NCBI GenBank assembly: GCA_017940445.1 | Contig: JAGAYQ010000020.1 | Location: forward strand, 1 to 11,797 | DNA: 11,797 nucleotides | DNA from: Pyramidobacter sp. | GTDB lineage: Bacteria > Synergistota > Synergistia > Synergistales > Dethiosulfovibrionaceae | Direction of reading: 5' to 3' | Part shown: in pieces, positions 11,709-11,797 of the stretch | How positions within the stretch are numbered: the first letter of the stretch is position 1 | Layout of the letters: each line of letters opens with the position of its first letter | Made by a program: the position numbers and the translations under genes | The notes under the pieces: model-generated | What the model was told of the DNA's origin: nothing | The model's database searches: none | The model's input: the letters and a program-made list of their open reading frames with translations, nothing else

Positions 11709-11797
11709 ATGGACGACCGGCTTTACGTCAGAGAGATCGTCATCGACTGGGCGCATGTGTCCGACGACAGCTACGTGCGCAGCATCCCCGCCGTCGC
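11709..11797 (+). CDS. 5' end of a probable AAA-family ATPase (COG3910-like)
   Basis: Only 29 complete codons lie in the window; the gene continues past the edge. ATG at 11709 has AAGAAGG 7 nt upstream. The visible start, with YVREIVIDW (6-14) and SYVRSIPAV (21-29), matches how I remember the N-termini of the COG3910-type AAA ATPases, where a beta strand and a (S)YLR.IPA motif come before the Walker A loop. The Walker A motif itself would lie outside the window, so the call rests on a short stretch. It shares no obvious operon with the CdaR-type gene, from which it is separated by 138 nt containing a hairpin. Confidence 0.5.
   Translation, partial: MDDRLYVREIVIDWAHVSDDSYVRSIPAV

Overview
This window looks like a piece of a chromosome from a GC-rich (about 60% by eye), anaerobic, amino-acid- and peptide-fermenting bacterium. 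The gene content points most to Synergistota, for example a relative of Pyramidobacter: two C69 peptidases, an M20 tripeptidase-like enzyme, a YfcC-type carrier, a DUF6305-like exported protein and an AstE/AspA-like hydrolase. That assignment rests on remembered gene neighbourhoods, not on a marker gene. I see no rRNA, tRNA, CRISPR array or insertion sequence. No stretch without a gene is longer than about 190 bases.

Layout. (1) 1-899: an intergenic stretch carrying an odd repeat, then a terminator and a minus-strand flavin reductase-like gene (193-771). Its promoter region is shared with a divergent HxlR-family regulator (900-1253), and the spacer holds two palindromes that could be operators. 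(2) 1274-1320: a strong bidirectional terminator where hxlR-like transcription meets operon B. (3) 1378-5306, minus strand, operon B: M20 tripeptidase-like enzyme, then YfcC-type carrier, then cytosolic secernin-like C69 peptidase. This reads as uptake plus intracellular cleavage of small peptides or amino-acid derivatives. (4) 5443-5486: a 20-nt palindrome beside a UUCG-loop terminator that ends operon A. (5) 5507-10252, minus strand, operon A: DctM-like permease, a 53-residue two-helix membrane protein, a membrane-anchored AstE/AspA-like zinc hydrolase, an exported DUF6305-like protein and an exported C69 peptidase. (6) 10410-11570, plus strand: a CdaR/PucR-type regulator transcribed away from operon A across a short shared promoter region. 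(7) 11571-11797: a hairpin, then the first codons of a probable AAA ATPase of the COG3910 type.

How they may work together. Operon A has one clear sigma70-like promoter (TTGAAA, 17 nt, TATACT). Its first three junctions are all exactly 12 nt, with the stop codon built into the next Shine-Dalgarno, so these four genes are probably translated as a coupled set. Three of its five products carry an N-terminal export or anchor segment and another two are integral membrane proteins, so the operon acts at the envelope: exported hydrolases would release a product that the permease imports, under the CdaR-like regulator. The substrate cannot be read from the sequence. The two C69 enzymes share the same Cys-to-KNS spacing, one made for the cytosol and one for export, so the window encodes an inside/outside pair of the same chemistry.
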